NCBI GenBank assembly: GCA_030431255.1
Contig: JAUIJL010000010.1
Span: 1-64,000 of the forward strand
Length of the DNA: 64,000 nucleotides
Origin: Thermoanaerobaculia bacterium
Lineage (GTDB): Bacteria > Acidobacteriota > Thermoanaerobaculia > Multivoradales > J023
Direction of reading: 5' to 3'
Each line of letters starts with the position of its first letter. Within the stretch, counting starts at the first letter, position 1. Below the pieces are notes generated by a model. It was not told the DNA's origin, made no database searches, and was given only the letters and a program-made list of their open reading frames with translations. The translations under genes were made by a program, and so were the position numbers. Shown one piece after another: positions 43,723 to 53,238 of the stretch.

Positions 43723-45276
43723 TCAGGAGAGGCCGTAGACCGCCTCGGTTTTACGCCGCAAATAAGTCATCAGCGCCGCGGGCGATCGGGGCTCACCGGT
43801 CGCCCGTTCTATCAGCTCCCCAGCCTCGTACCGCCGTCCATGCCGATGGACGTGCTCCCGCATCCACCCCAGCAGCGGCTGGATCTCCCCCTCAGCGAAC
43901 GCTTCCTCCAAAGGACCCAGATCTCGCTCGGCGGCTTCGAAGAGCTGAGCCGAGGTCATGGTCCCCAAGGTGTAGGTGGGGAAATAGCCGAAGATCGCCT
44001 GGGACCAGTGAATGTCTTGCAGCACCCCTTCCGAATCATCGGCGGGCCGGGTGCCCAGCAGCTCCCCGTAGGCGTCGTTCCAAGCCTCCGGTAGATCCGC
44101 GACCTGCAGATCGCCCCGAAATAGCGCTCGCTCGATCTGAAACCGAATCGCCACGTGCAAATTGTAGGTGCCTTCGTCGGCCTCGACGCGGATCAACGAG
44201 GGTTTGACCGTATGCAAAGCCGGCCAGATTCGATCGACGCTGCCGGCGGCGGCTTGCTCTGGAAAAAGCTCGGCAAACCGGGGCCACAACCAGGTCCAGA
44301 ATCCCCGGCTCCGTCCCACCTGATTCTCGAACAGCCGGCTCTGGGACTCGTGCACACCGAGGGAGACCGCGTTGCCGAGGGGGGTGCGATGCCAATCGGC
44401 CGGCAAGCCCTGCTCGTAGAGCCCATGACCCGCCTCGTGCAAGACACCGTACAGAGCCGGACGCAGGTCGTCTTCTTGCCAGCGCCAAGTCAGACGCACG
44501 TCATCCGGGGCAATACCGACGCAAAAGGGATGGATCGCCGTATCCAAACGGCCGGCTTCAAAATCGAAGCCAAAAGCGGACGCCGCATATTTCGCCAGCT
44601 CTTGTTGTCGAGTGACGTCGAAGAAACCTTGGACCGGAGATTCGTCCACTTCCTTGCCGGAGTCCATCACCGCCCGGACCATGGGGGTCAGCTCCGCCAC
44701 CAGATGATCGAAGAGCGGCACCAGCTCTTCCTCGGTGGCCCCGGGCTCGAAGCGATCCATCAGGGCGTCGTAGGGGTTGCCGTCCGGATCGAGGGCTGCG
44801 GCCTCCTCCTTGGCCAAATCCAAAAGCTCTTGGAGCTCGCTTTGGAAAAGGCTGAAATCGGCGGCCGCGCGGGCTTTTTGCCAGGCCATGGTGCCCCGGC
44901 TTCGGGCGATCGCTTTGGCTTTCGCCAAGTCCTCGGGAATCCTCCGTGCGCGGGCCGCGTCACGACGGGCCACCCGCGCCTGAGCTGCCAAGAGACTACC
45001 TTCGGGCGCCTCCGCGGCACAGGCTTCGATGACCTCCCACAGCTCGTCGTCGGTGACCGCTCGATGCTTGAGGGTCGCGACGGTGCCGCAGACATGGCTT
45101 CGAGAGACGGCTCCCCGGCTGGGCATATGGGTTTCTTGATCCCAGTCGAGCAATTCTTGCACCGAGCCTAAATCCCGGATGGCGCCCCAAAGCTCGTAAA
45201 GACGACGCTCATGCTTGGAAGGAGGCTCCGCCACGGCGGTATTCGTCTCTTTCTCAATGGAAGCGGGCGATTGCAT
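43723..45276 (-). CDS. M32 family metallocarboxypeptidase (Taq type)
   Basis: The product is 517 aa, normal for the family. Conserved landmarks: LLDWDQETHMPSRG near the N-terminus, the zinc motif HEAGH at residues 280-284, the third-ligand segment GVHESQSRLFENQVGRS and YNLHVAIRFQIERAL. M32 enzymes remove C-terminal residues from peptides, broad specificity except Pro, cytoplasmic. GGGAGGATC precedes the ATG. It is monocistronic in appearance. Confidence 0.92.
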   Translation of the reverse strand: MQSPASIEKETNTAVAEPPSKHERRLYELWGAIRDLGSVQELLDWDQETHMPSRGAVSRSHVCGTVATLKHRAVTDDELWEVIEACAAEAPEGSLLAAQARVARRDAARARRIPEDLAKAKAIARSRGTMAWQKARAAADFSLFQSELQELLDLAKEEAAALDPDGNPYDALMDRFEPGATEEELVPLFDHLVAELTPMVRAVMDSGKEVDESPVQGFFDVTRQQELAKYAASAFGFDFEAGRLDTAIHPFCVGIAPDDVRLTWRWQEDDLRPALYGVLHEAGHGLYEQGLPADWHRTPLGNAVSLGVHESQSRLFENQVGRSRGFWTWLWPRFAELFPEQAAAGSVDRIWPALHTVKPSLIRVEADEGTYNLHVAIRFQIERALFRGDLQVADLPEAWNDAYGELLGTRPADDSEGVLQDIHWSQAIFGYFPTYTLGTMTSAQLFEAAERDLGPLEEAFAEGEIQPLLGWMREHVHRHGRRYEAGELIERATGEPRSPAALMTYLRRKTEAVYGLS

Positions 45277-45385
45277 CGATAGATCCTCCCTGGAGGAGTG
45301 TTAGTCCATTTGCCTGTCAGTGGATTCTACCGAGAAAACCTCTCCAGCCGGAAATTTCCCCCAATTTGCCGCGAGGCACTGCGAA

Positions 45386-48300
45386 TCACTGCCAATAACC
45401 GGTCAAGGTGCGAGGGGTCAGCCCCCGCCGCGTGACGTCGACGTCCACATCTCGCCAACCACGATCTTTGCTCACACCCTGTGGGTAGTAGGTGATCAGA
45501 TATTGGCTGCGCAGCTCTTCCTCGATCTCGCTGTAGACGTCGCCGAGATCGTCGTATTCCTTGGCGTAAAAAACCCGCCCCCCGGTGGCTTCGGCCAGCC
45601 GTCGAGCTCGGGAGGTGAAGGAACGGGACAAAAGACCCAGAACCGGGGTGTCCTTCGGCTCCTTCTTCATCAGGATCAAATAGATGGGAACGCCCATTTC
45701 CTTGGCGATGCGCATCGAGCTGCGGAAGGGGAATTGGTCGTCTTCGTCGGCGCCGTCGGAGAACACCACTAGCGCCTTGCGTCCCCGGACCCCCTGGAGC
45801 TGGACCAAGGAAAAGACGATCGACTCCCAAAGCGCGGTGCGGCCGGAGGCTTCGAGACCGTAGATGGACTCCACCACCCGGTCGACATCGTTGCTGGTGC
45901 CGCGGGCCAACCGTGGCACGCTGTCGAAATCGATGACGAAGGCTCGGTCGTGCTCGCCGAATGTGGAATATAGGAAGTCGGAGGCCGCTTTCTGGACCCG
46001 CGGTAGCTTGACGAACATGCTGGCGGAGGAGTCGATCGCCATGCCGAGGGTCAGCGGTAGGTCCGCGGCGTCGGAGAAGGTGGCGATGCTCTGGCGCACC
46101 CCTTCCTCTTCGACCTCGAAGTCTTCCTGGGTCAAACCGCGAACCGGACGACCGTCCTTGTCCGCGACCACCACGTAGAGCTCGACCAGATTGACCTCTA
46201 CCCGCTCTCCCGCTTCCGGACCGTTCATGAACAGCACGTCCTCCGCCAGGGAGCCGTCGTCCAGCAGAGCGACCACGCGCACGTATCCGACGGGCCGATC
46301 CTCGGGCACGACCACCGACTGGCGGAAAGGGGGCGAGAAGAGGGTGGCGACCTGCTCGTTGTTCCAGAAGAACAACACGCGGTCGAGCTGCCGCTCAAGG
46401 GGCACGGAGACCTCGGCTTCCACCTCCACGGCGCCGACGCCTTTGGTGGAGGTGGGTCGAACGATCTCGACCGCCAAGCCGGCGTCACCGCCGTTGAGAA
46501 TCGCCGAATCCCGTCCGGCTTCCACCCCCTGGGCGTCGTAGCCGATCACCGTCAGGGACTGGCGACGGGGTGTTCTTCCCAAATCCAGGCGGGTGGTCCA
46601 AGGGGGCTGGCGCACCGACGCCACTTCGCGATCGTCGAGCAGGAAGGACAGGCGGCGGATGCGATTGTCGTACACCGAAACGTCGAATTTCACCCGTCCT
46701 CGGAGCAGGATCTCGTCCGGCCGCTGGATTTCGAGCACGGTGGGACTGGGTAGGTAAGCCCTCGCCTCCTCGCCGGCGGCGCGCACCACCGTCGCCCTGC
46801 GACCACCCCAAACGCCGCCCGCTAGGTCTTCCACCAAGACGGCCACGGCCGTGGCATCGGGCGGCAAGTCGATCCGACGTTGGAAACGCCATTCCAATCC
46901 CGAGCTGAGGTCTTGATTCGGCAGGACCTCACGCAGGATCAACGGCTCCTCGTCCGACAATCCCAGGGCTTGCACGCTCACCCGCAGATCCGCCCGCGTG
47001 CCGTCCGCTCGCAGCTCGTCACCTTCGAGGTCGTGGAGGTCGAGGCGGACGTCCAGGGTGGCCCGGGCCGGGGCATCGGCTCCGCCCTCGGAATCGGTCT
47101 CGAGGACCTCCGGCACCTCTAGAACCGCGGCGAGGGTCAGGTCTCCTTGGGCTCCGGTGCTCAAGATCCGGTCCAATCGAAGGTCCGCCAAACCGACAGG
47201 GGTGCCGAGACTGCGCCATCGGGGAGCCCTGACGATCCAATCCGGTCGATTGACCTTGACCTCGATCGCCGCCAGCTCCTGCTCGTGGGTGACGGTGGAG
47301 CTCCAGGTTACCCAGCGACGTTGCCCCAAGCGGTGGATCGCGTCTCTCAAGGCGGGGTCCGTGGTCACGAGCTCACCGCCGGAGCCGGTGGCCAGGAGGA
47401 AGAGCGGTTTTTGCGGGTCCACCAGACGGACCTCGCTCGCATCTTCTTGTTCTTCGCTTTCGTCGTCGTTCTTGCGACCGAAGATGCGTCCGGGGCGCAG
47501 GGTGATGCCGGGCACCACGGTTTGTTGGTCATCGTCGCCGGTTTCTACGGCCGCGAATTCTGCGGCCTTTTGCTCCATGTCGGTCACCGGCATGGACACC
47601 GGGAAGATTACCCAGCCGGCGGCCGCCAGGGTGCGGGCCAGGGATCGCACCTCCGCGTCCAAGGAGCCTCTTTCGCCGACCGCCGCGCGCAACGCCTCGG
47701 AAGTCGAGGCATCGAGCCGCTCGAGGTAGAACGACAACGGGTCGAGGTCGAACCCTTCCATGACCACCATCAAGACCTTCGGACCCGTCGAACGGCCCAC
47801 GCCCTCCCGGGTCACCCAGGTCACCAGCCGGCGAATCCGAATCTGGACCAGCTCACGTTCTTCGAAGATGGCTCGGCTGAGGGCGGTGACCCGCTCATCG
47901 AGGGGAACCGGCGGATTGGCGGTCGCCCCTTCCCGCCACTCGCGCAGGGCTCGCTCACGAATGGAATAGAGCAGACGCTCGCTGCGTTCCGTCAACGCCA
48001 TCCTGCCCAGTCGCTCGGAAAGCACGAAGGGATCGGCGCTGCGCACCTGAACCTGGGGCTCGTCGTCCACCGAGGCGGACACCACCTCGATCTCGCCCAC
48101 CGTCGCCAGGCCGGTGGTGGCATCGGACAAGGCGTCGGCGGCCCGACGCAAGGCGCCACGGCCGGCCAAGGCCTGGTCGAAATAGAGCACCATACGGCCT
48201 TTGGCGCCCGAGACCGCCAACGGACGACCCACTCCGGACACCCGGGCCGTGCCGGACGGCTCTTCGATGGTCAGATCGGAAACCCCTAGGCTTTCCGCCG

Positions 48301-48457
48301 GACGCCCTTGGCCGTCCAAAACCTCGATCCATGCCCCGGTGGGATGGGCCGGGTCGCTCGCCCACGCGGCGCCGGCGATCCAGCACCCTAAGAAAGCGAG
48401 CAGCAGGAAGGTGAGCGCCGGGGAACGGGATGCGCCTGAGCAGACCCAACGCTCCAT
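45386..48457 (-). CDS. VWFA-related acidobacterial domain protein
   Basis: The product is 1023 aa from ATG 48457, which puts a signal peptide (TFLLLAFLGCWIAGAAWAS) at the N-terminus; a longer reading to 48562 has no clear start signal. The C-terminal 300 residues match the VWFA-related acidobacterial domain: EVNLVELYVVVADKDGRPVRGLTQEDFEV, followed by a vWA fold with the MIDAS-type motif IDSSASM and FSDGADEDD, ending SQYLITYYPQG. The N-terminal two thirds contain another vWA-like region and beta-sandwich repeats. It is exported and probably surface-associated; function is unknown. The family is strongly enriched in Acidobacteriota. Confidence 0.88.
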   Translation of the reverse strand: MERWVCSGASRSPALTFLLLAFLGCWIAGAAWASDPAHPTGAWIEVLDGQGRPAESLGVSDLTIEEPSGTARVSGVGRPLAVSGAKGRMVLYFDQALAGRGALRRAADALSDATTGLATVGEIEVVSASVDDEPQVQVRSADPFVLSERLGRMALTERSERLLYSIRERALREWREGATANPPVPLDERVTALSRAIFEERELVQIRIRRLVTWVTREGVGRSTGPKVLMVVMEGFDLDPLSFYLERLDASTSEALRAAVGERGSLDAEVRSLARTLAAAGWVIFPVSMPVTDMEQKAAEFAAVETGDDDQQTVVPGITLRPGRIFGRKNDDESEEQEDASEVRLVDPQKPLFLLATGSGGELVTTDPALRDAIHRLGQRRWVTWSSTVTHEQELAAIEVKVNRPDWIVRAPRWRSLGTPVGLADLRLDRILSTGAQGDLTLAAVLEVPEVLETDSEGGADAPARATLDVRLDLHDLEGDELRADGTRADLRVSVQALGLSDEEPLILREVLPNQDLSSGLEWRFQRRIDLPPDATAVAVLVEDLAGGVWGGRRATVVRAAGEEARAYLPSPTVLEIQRPDEILLRGRVKFDVSVYDNRIRRLSFLLDDREVASVRQPPWTTRLDLGRTPRRQSLTVIGYDAQGVEAGRDSAILNGGDAGLAVEIVRPTSTKGVGAVEVEAEVSVPLERQLDRVLFFWNNEQVATLFSPPFRQSVVVPEDRPVGYVRVVALLDDGSLAEDVLFMNGPEAGERVEVNLVELYVVVADKDGRPVRGLTQEDFEVEEEGVRQSIATFSDAADLPLTLGMAIDSSASMFVKLPRVQKAASDFLYSTFGEHDRAFVIDFDSVPRLARGTSNDVDRVVESIYGLEASGRTALWESIVFSLVQLQGVRGRKALVVFSDGADEDDQFPFRSSMRIAKEMGVPIYLILMKKEPKDTPVLGLLSRSFTSRARRLAEATGGRVFYAKEYDDLGDVYSEIEEELRSQYLITYYPQGVSKDRGWRDVDVDVTRRGLTPRTLTGYWQ

Positions 48458-48692
48458 GGGAAGTGCCAAATCGACCCTTCTGAGGGATTCGACGGGGGCA
48501 TCGGACAACAAGCTCTGCGTGCGGTCGCCGGCGGGACGGGAGGGTGGGCAATGACTGTGCATAGGCCTCTAAGCGGGATGATGCGGGGTGAATCGGCACG
48601 ATTCGAGCCGATGGGTGCCGACGCGATGCCGGCGACCCTCTATGACGTCTCAGATTTCACGTGCAATCCTCTTGCCGGCTGATACGCCACCG

Positions 48693-49328
48693 TCATTCCA
48701 CGGGATAGCCGATCTCCTCGATCTCGGTTCGCAGCTCTCGAAAGCTCGCTTCCGGGTTCAAAGCCGCGACCAAGGAAGCATTCAACGGAACATGGCGATA
48801 GACCCGATCGATTGCGCCGGGGTGAACAGGTTGTCCGAAATATTCGTCACCCCAACGTTTGTAGGTCGCGGGACGACCATCGAGAAAACGCATGAGGGTC
48901 GCAGAGCCGTCGGGGTCCGGTCCTTCGGGGAATTCCAAATCCCCGATCTGCCAAGCCTTGTCGTCGAAGGTGCGCCAGACGCAGAAGGTCGTAGCTTCCC
49001 GGGAAAAGGCCGGCTCATGGAGAAAGCTCGAAAACGCCTCGGGCACACTGTCGAAGATTCCCGGCCAGGGTGCTTTGACCGCCATCGGGCAGTTGTGGAC
49101 GAATCCCTTGAGCACCGCGCCTTGATCGTTGAAATAGAGCAACCAATCATCGCCTTCGCCGTTGCGCATCAAGCCGAGCTTGGCGTTGGCTTCCCAACGG
49201 TTATTGAAGGAGAAGTAACGAAACTCCCACTCCGGGCACAGAATAGCGTCCAAGGTGGCCAGCGATTGGCTCAGCCTCAACAGACCTTCGATATCGGTTA
49301 ATTCCGACAGATCACGAGTCGAAATCAT
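48693..49328 (-). CDS. Conserved protein of unknown function
   Basis: The product is 211 aa without signal peptide or membrane helix. It begins LSQSLATLDAILCPEWEFRYFSFN and has DWLLYFNDQGAVLKGFVHNCPMA and FCVWRTFDDKAWQ; I recognise this as a widespread uncharacterised cytoplasmic protein pattern but cannot assign a family name. In some genomes such proteins sit near toxins, which is not the case here. GAGAGATC precedes the ATG. It stands alone between the VWFA gene and the E2 gene. Confidence 0.72.
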   Translation of the reverse strand: MISTRDLSELTDIEGLLRLSQSLATLDAILCPEWEFRYFSFNNRWEANAKLGLMRNGEGDDWLLYFNDQGAVLKGFVHNCPMAVKAPWPGIFDSVPEAFSSFLHEPAFSREATTFCVWRTFDDKAWQIGDLEFPEGPDPDGSATLMRFLDGRPATYKRWGDEYFGQPVHPGAIDRVYRHVPLNASLVAALNPEASFRELRTEIEEIGYPVE

Positions 49329-49434
49329 CGAGATCTCTCACCCCCAATTTAGTGCGCACGACCTTTGGATTTTAGCACACAGCTCACACCCACCCGACCT
49401 CTGTGACCACCGGCCGTCCCTAACGGCCACACCT

Positions 49435-50814
49435 TTATTTGAACGCTGCCAGCTCGTCCCAGGACCCTGCCTGCAGGGTGTCCTTGATCGCGTTCATGAA
49501 GTGATCCGCGTCGGCGCCGTCGATCAGACGATGATCGAAGGTCAGGGCAAAATAGCTCATGGTTCGGATTGCCAGGGAGTCCGCGCCCTCGGCATCGGTC
49601 ACCACCACCGCCCGCTTCTCGATCGTTCCGATGCCGAGAATCGCCACCTGAGGCTGCGGGATGATCGGCGTGCCGAAGAGGGAGCCGAAGACCCCCGGAT
49701 TGGTGATGGTGAAGGTACCGCCCGCACCTTCGTCGGGTTTGAGCTGCTTGGTGCGAGCACGATCCGCCAAGTCGTTGGCCGAGCGGGCCAAACCCACCAG
49801 ATTCTTTTCGTCGGCTTTTTTCAGCACGGGAACAATCAGACCGCCCCCGGGCATCGCGACGGCCATGCCGAGATTGATGTCGTTCTTATAAACGATGTTG
49901 TTGCCGTCGACTGCGGCGTTGAGCTGAGGAAACTCGCGCAAACCTCGACAAACCGCTTTGAAAATGAACGGCATGAAGGTCAGCTTGGTGCCCGTGCCGC
50001 GCAAGAAGGCGTCCTTGCTTTGCTGTCGCACCTTGGCGACCCGGGTCATGTCGACATGGAAAACCGTGGTCACGTGAGCCGACGTTGCCTTGGAATAGAC
50101 CATATGGGCTGCGGTTCGGGAGCGAATCCGGTCCATCGGCTCGATGGTGACGTTCTCCCCGGGGTGGTAGGCGGGCACCGAGAATCCTCCGGTGGGTCGG
50201 GTGGCCGCCGCCGGTGCGGCGGGGGCAGGGGCTGCGGCCGGAGCCGGTGCGGCAGCAGCAGGAGCAGCGACCGGCAGCTCGCCGGCGGCACGCTTCTCCA
50301 AATAGCCGAGAATGTCCTTCTTGGTCACCCGACCATGAATACCAGATCCCTCGACCGCCGAGATCTCCACACCCTCCTCGGCGGCGATTTTGCGCACCAC
50401 CGGGCTGGAGAATTTGCGCAGCCGCTGCTCGAGGGTCAGGTCGCCGCCGTCCTCAGCCGGGTCGGATTGGACGGGGGCAGCGACCACAGAAGTCTCAGAA
50501 GACGGGCTCGACGCGGGCTGAGCAGCACCTTCGCTCGATGCTGTGCCGGCCGACGCGGCGCCGGCCGGCTTCTCACCGGCTTCGCCGATCAACCCGACCA
50601 CCTCGTTGACCGGCACGGTCTCGCCTTCTTGGCGGCTGATCTCGATCACCACGCCATCGGCCGGAGCCGGGATCTCAGCATCGACTTTGTCGGTGGAAAT
50701 CTCGAGGAGAGGTTGATCGCGTTTGACGGCATCCCCGACTTTCGCCAACCAACGGGTGATGGTGCCCTCAGCGATCGACTCGCCCATTTGAGGCATCAAG
50801 ATTTCAGTCGCCAT
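49435..50814 (-). CDS. Dihydrolipoamide acyltransferase, E2 of a 2-oxoacid dehydrogenase complex
   Basis: The product is 459 aa. Domain order: lipoyl domain (residues 1-76, lipoylation Lys in EISTDKVDAEI), Ala/Pro-rich linker, peripheral E3-binding domain (about 130-168, KFSSPVVRKIAAEEGV and GRVTKKDIL), second Ala/Pro linker, then the catalytic domain ending with the acyltransferase motif FDHRLIDGADADHF (His and Asp). It forms the core of a pyruvate, branched-chain or 2-oxoglutarate dehydrogenase; the sequence at hand leans to the pyruvate/branched-chain group, but I cannot decide. It lies 69 bp downstream of the lpdA gene. Confidence 0.92.
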   Translation of the reverse strand: MATEILMPQMGESIAEGTITRWLAKVGDAVKRDQPLLEISTDKVDAEIPAPADGVVIEISRQEGETVPVNEVVGLIGEAGEKPAGAASAGTASSEGAAQPASSPSSETSVVAAPVQSDPAEDGGDLTLEQRLRKFSSPVVRKIAAEEGVEISAVEGSGIHGRVTKKDILGYLEKRAAGELPVAAPAAAAPAPAAAPAPAAPAAATRPTGGFSVPAYHPGENVTIEPMDRIRSRTAAHMVYSKATSAHVTTVFHVDMTRVAKVRQQSKDAFLRGTGTKLTFMPFIFKAVCRGLREFPQLNAAVDGNNIVYKNDINLGMAVAMPGGGLIVPVLKKADEKNLVGLARSANDLADRARTKQLKPDEGAGGTFTITNPGVFGSLFGTPIIPQPQVAILGIGTIEKRAVVVTDAEGADSLAIRTMSYFALTFDHRLIDGADADHFMNAIKDTLQAGSWDELAAFK

Positions 50815-50883
50815 GATCTAACCTGCTCCTTGTTGATCTATCTAAATTCCGTCTGGAAATTACGTTCTCTAAAAAGCTCGGTC

Positions 50884-52284
50884 TCAGAAGTGGATCGCGT
50901 GCCCAACCGCTGCGTGGGCCGCTTCCATGACCGCCTCCGAGAGGGTCGGATGGGCGTGCATGGTGCGGATGAGCTCCTCCGTGGTGGTTTCCACGCTCAA
51001 CGCCACACAGGCCTCACCGATCAAATCCGTGGCGTGAGCTCCGATGATGTGAACACCGAGCAGCTCGTCGTATTTCTTCTCCCGCACCACTTTCACAAAG
51101 CCTTCCGGCCGTTGCAGAATGCCGGATTTACCCAAGGCGGAGAATGGGAATTTTCCGACCTGGACGTCGTAGCCTTTTTCCTTGGCTTGGGCCTCGGTCA
51201 AACCCACGCTCGCCACCTCGGGATCGCAGTAAGTGCACGACGGCACGCGGCCGTAATCCACCGGCCGCGCTCCCCCGTAGCCGGCCATATGCTCCGCCGC
51301 CAAAATGCCTTCCGCCGACGCCACGTGGGCGAGCCAAGGGGTGTTGACCACATCGCCGATGGCATAGACATTCGGCACGGAGGTCCGCATCATTTCGTCG
51401 ACCTCCACATAACCGCGATCGGTTTTCACGCCGATCTGTTGCAGACCGATCTTCTCGGTCACCGGCGCCCGGCCCACCGCCACCAGCAGTTGCTCCGCAT
51501 CGAGGGTTTCCGGCTCGCCGGCCCGTTGCAGCTGCAAACGAACACCGCCGTCCACCCGCTCCACGGATTCGAGCTTGGTCTCGACCATGGCCTTAATGCC
51601 CCGCTTGCGGAAGACCTTTTCCAGCTCCAAGGAGACGTCCTCATCCTCGATCGGCAAGAGGCGAGGCAGCATCTCCACGATGGTGACCTCCTCGGTGCCG
51701 AAGGATTTGAAGATGGAGGCGAATTCCGTGCCCACGGCGCCCGCGCCGAGCACCACCAGAGATTTGGGAATGCGCTGCTGCTGCAAGGCATGATCGGAGT
51801 TGATGATCGCTTCCCCGTCGCTGGGCGCGATCGGAATCTCCCGGGGCACCGAGCCCGTGGCGATCAAGATATTCTTGGTCTCAAAGGTCTCGGCCACTCC
51901 ACCCCGTTGCACCTCGACCCGATTGGGACCCACCACACAGCCGAAACCGTGGATGCCGTCGATTTTGTTCTTCTTGAACAGAAATTCCACACCCTTGGCG
52001 TTCTTGGCCACGACCTTGTCTTTGTAGGCGTGGGCTTGACGCATATCGACCGTCGGGTCTCCGACCTCGATGCCGATGCGCGACGCGTGGCGGATCTCGT
52101 CCAACGTGGAAGCCGTGTGCAACAACGCCTTGGTCGGAATACAGCCACGGTGCAGGCAGGTACCACCGAATTTGGGGTCCTTCTCCACCACCGCGGTGCT
52201 CAAACCCAACTGGGCGGCGCGAATGGCGGCGACATATCCGCCGGGACCGCTACCGATAACAATGAGGTCGTACGTTTTGCTCAA
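50884..52284 (-). CDS. lpdA: Dihydrolipoyl dehydrogenase (E3)
   Basis: The product is 466 aa from TTG 52284, six bases after AGGAG, so the protein begins SKTYDLIVIGSGPGG; a reading from 52341 would add 19 unlikely residues. FAD motif GSGPGGYVAA, redox disulfide GGTCLHRGCIPTK, NAD motif VLGAGAVGTEFASIF, FAD motif YAIGDV and the C-terminal His-Glu pair HAHPTLSEA are all present. It reoxidises the lipoyl arm of the E2 product, transferring electrons to NAD+. It is the first gene of an lpd-E2 operon without an E1 in view. Confidence 0.94.
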   Translation of the reverse strand: MSKTYDLIVIGSGPGGYVAAIRAAQLGLSTAVVEKDPKFGGTCLHRGCIPTKALLHTASTLDEIRHASRIGIEVGDPTVDMRQAHAYKDKVVAKNAKGVEFLFKKNKIDGIHGFGCVVGPNRVEVQRGGVAETFETKNILIATGSVPREIPIAPSDGEAIINSDHALQQQRIPKSLVVLGAGAVGTEFASIFKSFGTEEVTIVEMLPRLLPIEDEDVSLELEKVFRKRGIKAMVETKLESVERVDGGVRLQLQRAGEPETLDAEQLLVAVGRAPVTEKIGLQQIGVKTDRGYVEVDEMMRTSVPNVYAIGDVVNTPWLAHVASAEGILAAEHMAGYGGARPVDYGRVPSCTYCDPEVASVGLTEAQAKEKGYDVQVGKFPFSALGKSGILQRPEGFVKVVREKKYDELLGVHIIGAHATDLIGEACVALSVETTTEELIRTMHAHPTLSEAVMEAAHAAVGHAIHF

Positions 52285-52372
52285 GAGCAGCTCCTGAAGG
52301 GTAGAAAACGATATTTGGGGGGCAGGCTGATACGCCGACAACGGAGCTCAAGAGCCGAGCTTCGACGAATGC

Positions 52373-53224
52373 TCAGTCTACCTCGACCGGCTCGGCGGCA
52401 TAACGCCCCTTGGCATCGCGCACGATTCTGCCCCAGGGACGGTCGGATTCGTGCTCGAAAATGCACAGCCACTGCTCCTCCTCCGCCCTGGGAATCCAAA
52501 GCTCTTTGTTTTCGAGCGTTTGCAGCGGATAGAGGTCGTAACCCATCACCCAAGGAAACGGCACATGGGCCGCCGTGGGGATCAAATCGGCCCAAAACAC
52601 ACCCTGTGTTCCTTTGGATCCGCCGTCCAAGCGCACAATGCACATATTGGCGTTGTGGCCCGGCACCTCGATCACCTCGACACCTTCCATCGGCGTCGCT
52701 TTGCCCTCGAAGAGCTCCGCTTGACCCGATTCGAAGACCGGCTCCCAATTGTCGGGCTGGTAGCTCGCACGATCCCGAGCATTGGGGCGACGGGCGTGCT
52801 CCACCTCTCCGCGGCTCATCCAATAGCGAGCGTTCGGAAAGGTCGGCACAATGCGCCCGTCTTGCTCCCGGGTATTCCAACCGCAGTGGTCGAAATGCAG
52901 ATGGGTCAGCACCACGTGGGTGACGTCGCCCAGCTGATACCCGGCATCCTCGATCGCTCGGGGCAACCGACGGGCACCTTCCTCCAGGCCGAAGATGTCC
53001 CTAAATTTGGCGTCGTTTTTGTCGCCGATTCCGGTGTCGATCAGCAGCAGCTCCGAGCCGCGCTCCACCAACAGACAATGGGTCTGCATAGCGATGCGAT
53101 TGCGATCGTCGGCGGGTTTGTGCCGTTGCCAAAGGGGCTTCGGCACCACACCGAACATGGCCCCGCCGTCGAGTCGGAAGGCGCAATCGTTGACCAACGT
53201 GAGCTTGAGATGACCGAGCTGCAT
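52373..53224 (-). CDS. MBL-fold metallohydrolase
   Basis: The product is 283 aa from ATG 53224. The zinc motif is THLHFDHCG (residues 107-115), with further ligands in EVPGHNANM and WADLIPTAAH. LIDTGIGDKND precedes it. It belongs to the lactonase/quorum-quenching-like or general MBL hydrolase group; substrate unknown. It starts 15 bp after the stop of the DUF2090 gene, on the same strand, so they are likely co-transcribed. Confidence 0.87.
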   Translation of the reverse strand: MQLGHLKLTLVNDCAFRLDGGAMFGVVPKPLWQRHKPADDRNRIAMQTHCLLVERGSELLLIDTGIGDKNDAKFRDIFGLEEGARRLPRAIEDAGYQLGDVTHVVLTHLHFDHCGWNTREQDGRIVPTFPNARYWMSRGEVEHARRPNARDRASYQPDNWEPVFESGQAELFEGKATPMEGVEVIEVPGHNANMCIVRLDGGSKGTQGVFWADLIPTAAHVPFPWVMGYDLYPLQTLENKELWIPRAEEEQWLCIFEHESDRPWGRIVRDAKGRYAAEPVEVD

Positions 53225-53238
53225 AGCGAACCGGGAGA

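Noticed and set aside
49255-52923. 1222-codon plus-strand ORF antisense to E2, lpdA and the MBL gene
   Set aside because: The minus-strand frames encode complete, motif-bearing enzymes; this frame is a His/Arg/Gly-rich high-GC shadow without any family motif.
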